Origin: a virus
IMG/VR virus record: IMGVR_UViG_3300037427_000381
Span: 1-22,585 of that record
Strand: one strand, 5' to 3'
DNA: 22,585 nucleotides
Shown: piece after piece, positions 22,548 through 22,585 of the stretch
Layout of the letters: the number at the start of each line of letters is the position of its first letter
How positions within the stretch are numbered: position 1 is the first letter of the stretch
Notes under the pieces: generated by a model
What the model saw: the letters and a program-made list of their open reading frames with translations, nothing else
Databases searched by the model: none
What the model was told of the DNA's origin: nothing
Translations under genes and position numbers: made by a program

Positions 22548-22585
22548 AATTAATTCCTTTCGATTTTTTATATATAACGATTATT
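22548..22585 (-). promoter_or_regulatory. Leader with Shine-Dalgarno site before the 226-residue gene
   Basis: Thirty-eight bases remain to the window edge. On the minus strand they are very AT-rich (TTATATATAAAAAAT) and then give GAAAGGA seven bases before the ATG. The ribosome site is clear. A promoter is possible, but only a TATATA string is visible and no -35 box can be assigned within the window. Confidence 0.5.

Noticed and set aside
1-22585. tRNA genes, CRISPR arrays, insertion sequences and attachment sites
   Set aside because: I looked for cloverleaf-like stems, regularly spaced repeats, transposase motifs and flanking direct repeats by eye and saw none. Short or degenerate cases could be missed without a search program.

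Overview
This window looks like part of the genome of a tailed bacteriophage of marine bacterioplankton, a pelagiphage or uncultured-marine-virus type. The evidence is a low-GC, densely packed genome with almost no intergenic DNA, and a gene mix I associate with such viruses: an SF1 helicase, an archaeo-eukaryotic-type primase, an SNF2 helicase, DUF3310, a peptidase M15 lysin, AEGG-motif virion proteins and a cluster of 2-oxoglutarate oxygenases. No terminase, portal, capsid or DNA polymerase gene lies inside the window, so the host and the morphotype cannot be fixed. A P22 gp10-like neck or tail protein is a weak hint of a podovirus.

Layout. (1) 22547 to 7908, leftward: the late module. It begins with a conserved protein of unknown function and four consecutive Fe(II)/2-oxoglutarate oxygenases. 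Next come a large tail/neck protein, three small proteins (54, 109 and 59 residues), four large virion proteins (679, 404, 519 and 1039 residues), a 59-residue holin-like protein and an M15 endolysin. (2) 6157 to 7904, rightward: an isolated pair, an SNF2 helicase and a small membrane protein, read from its own promoter and converging on the lysin with a 3-base gap. (3) 6100 to 1, leftward: the replication/DNA-metabolism module. It holds two conserved unknowns, a candidate DNA-binding protein, a primase, an SF1 helicase, DUF3310 and a cytosine-C5 methyltransferase that runs off the left edge. Many junctions are TAATG or ATGA overlaps, which implies translationally coupled polycistrons.

The most striking observation is at the left end. 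Inside the methyltransferase gene, a second frame on the same strand (+1 relative to it) starts with an ATG preceded by GAGGAGG and stays open for all 323 codons to the window edge. Its predicted protein is not a random shadow in appearance: it has five aromatic-x-TP motifs and resembles phage methyltransferase-associated proteins I know from memory. Base composition jumps from about 30% GC to 42-57% GC almost exactly at its start codon. This is a strong candidate for an overlapping, dual-coding gene pair. The methyltransferase frame itself is intact and well conserved through motif VIII, so a sequencing frameshift is not needed to explain the pattern.
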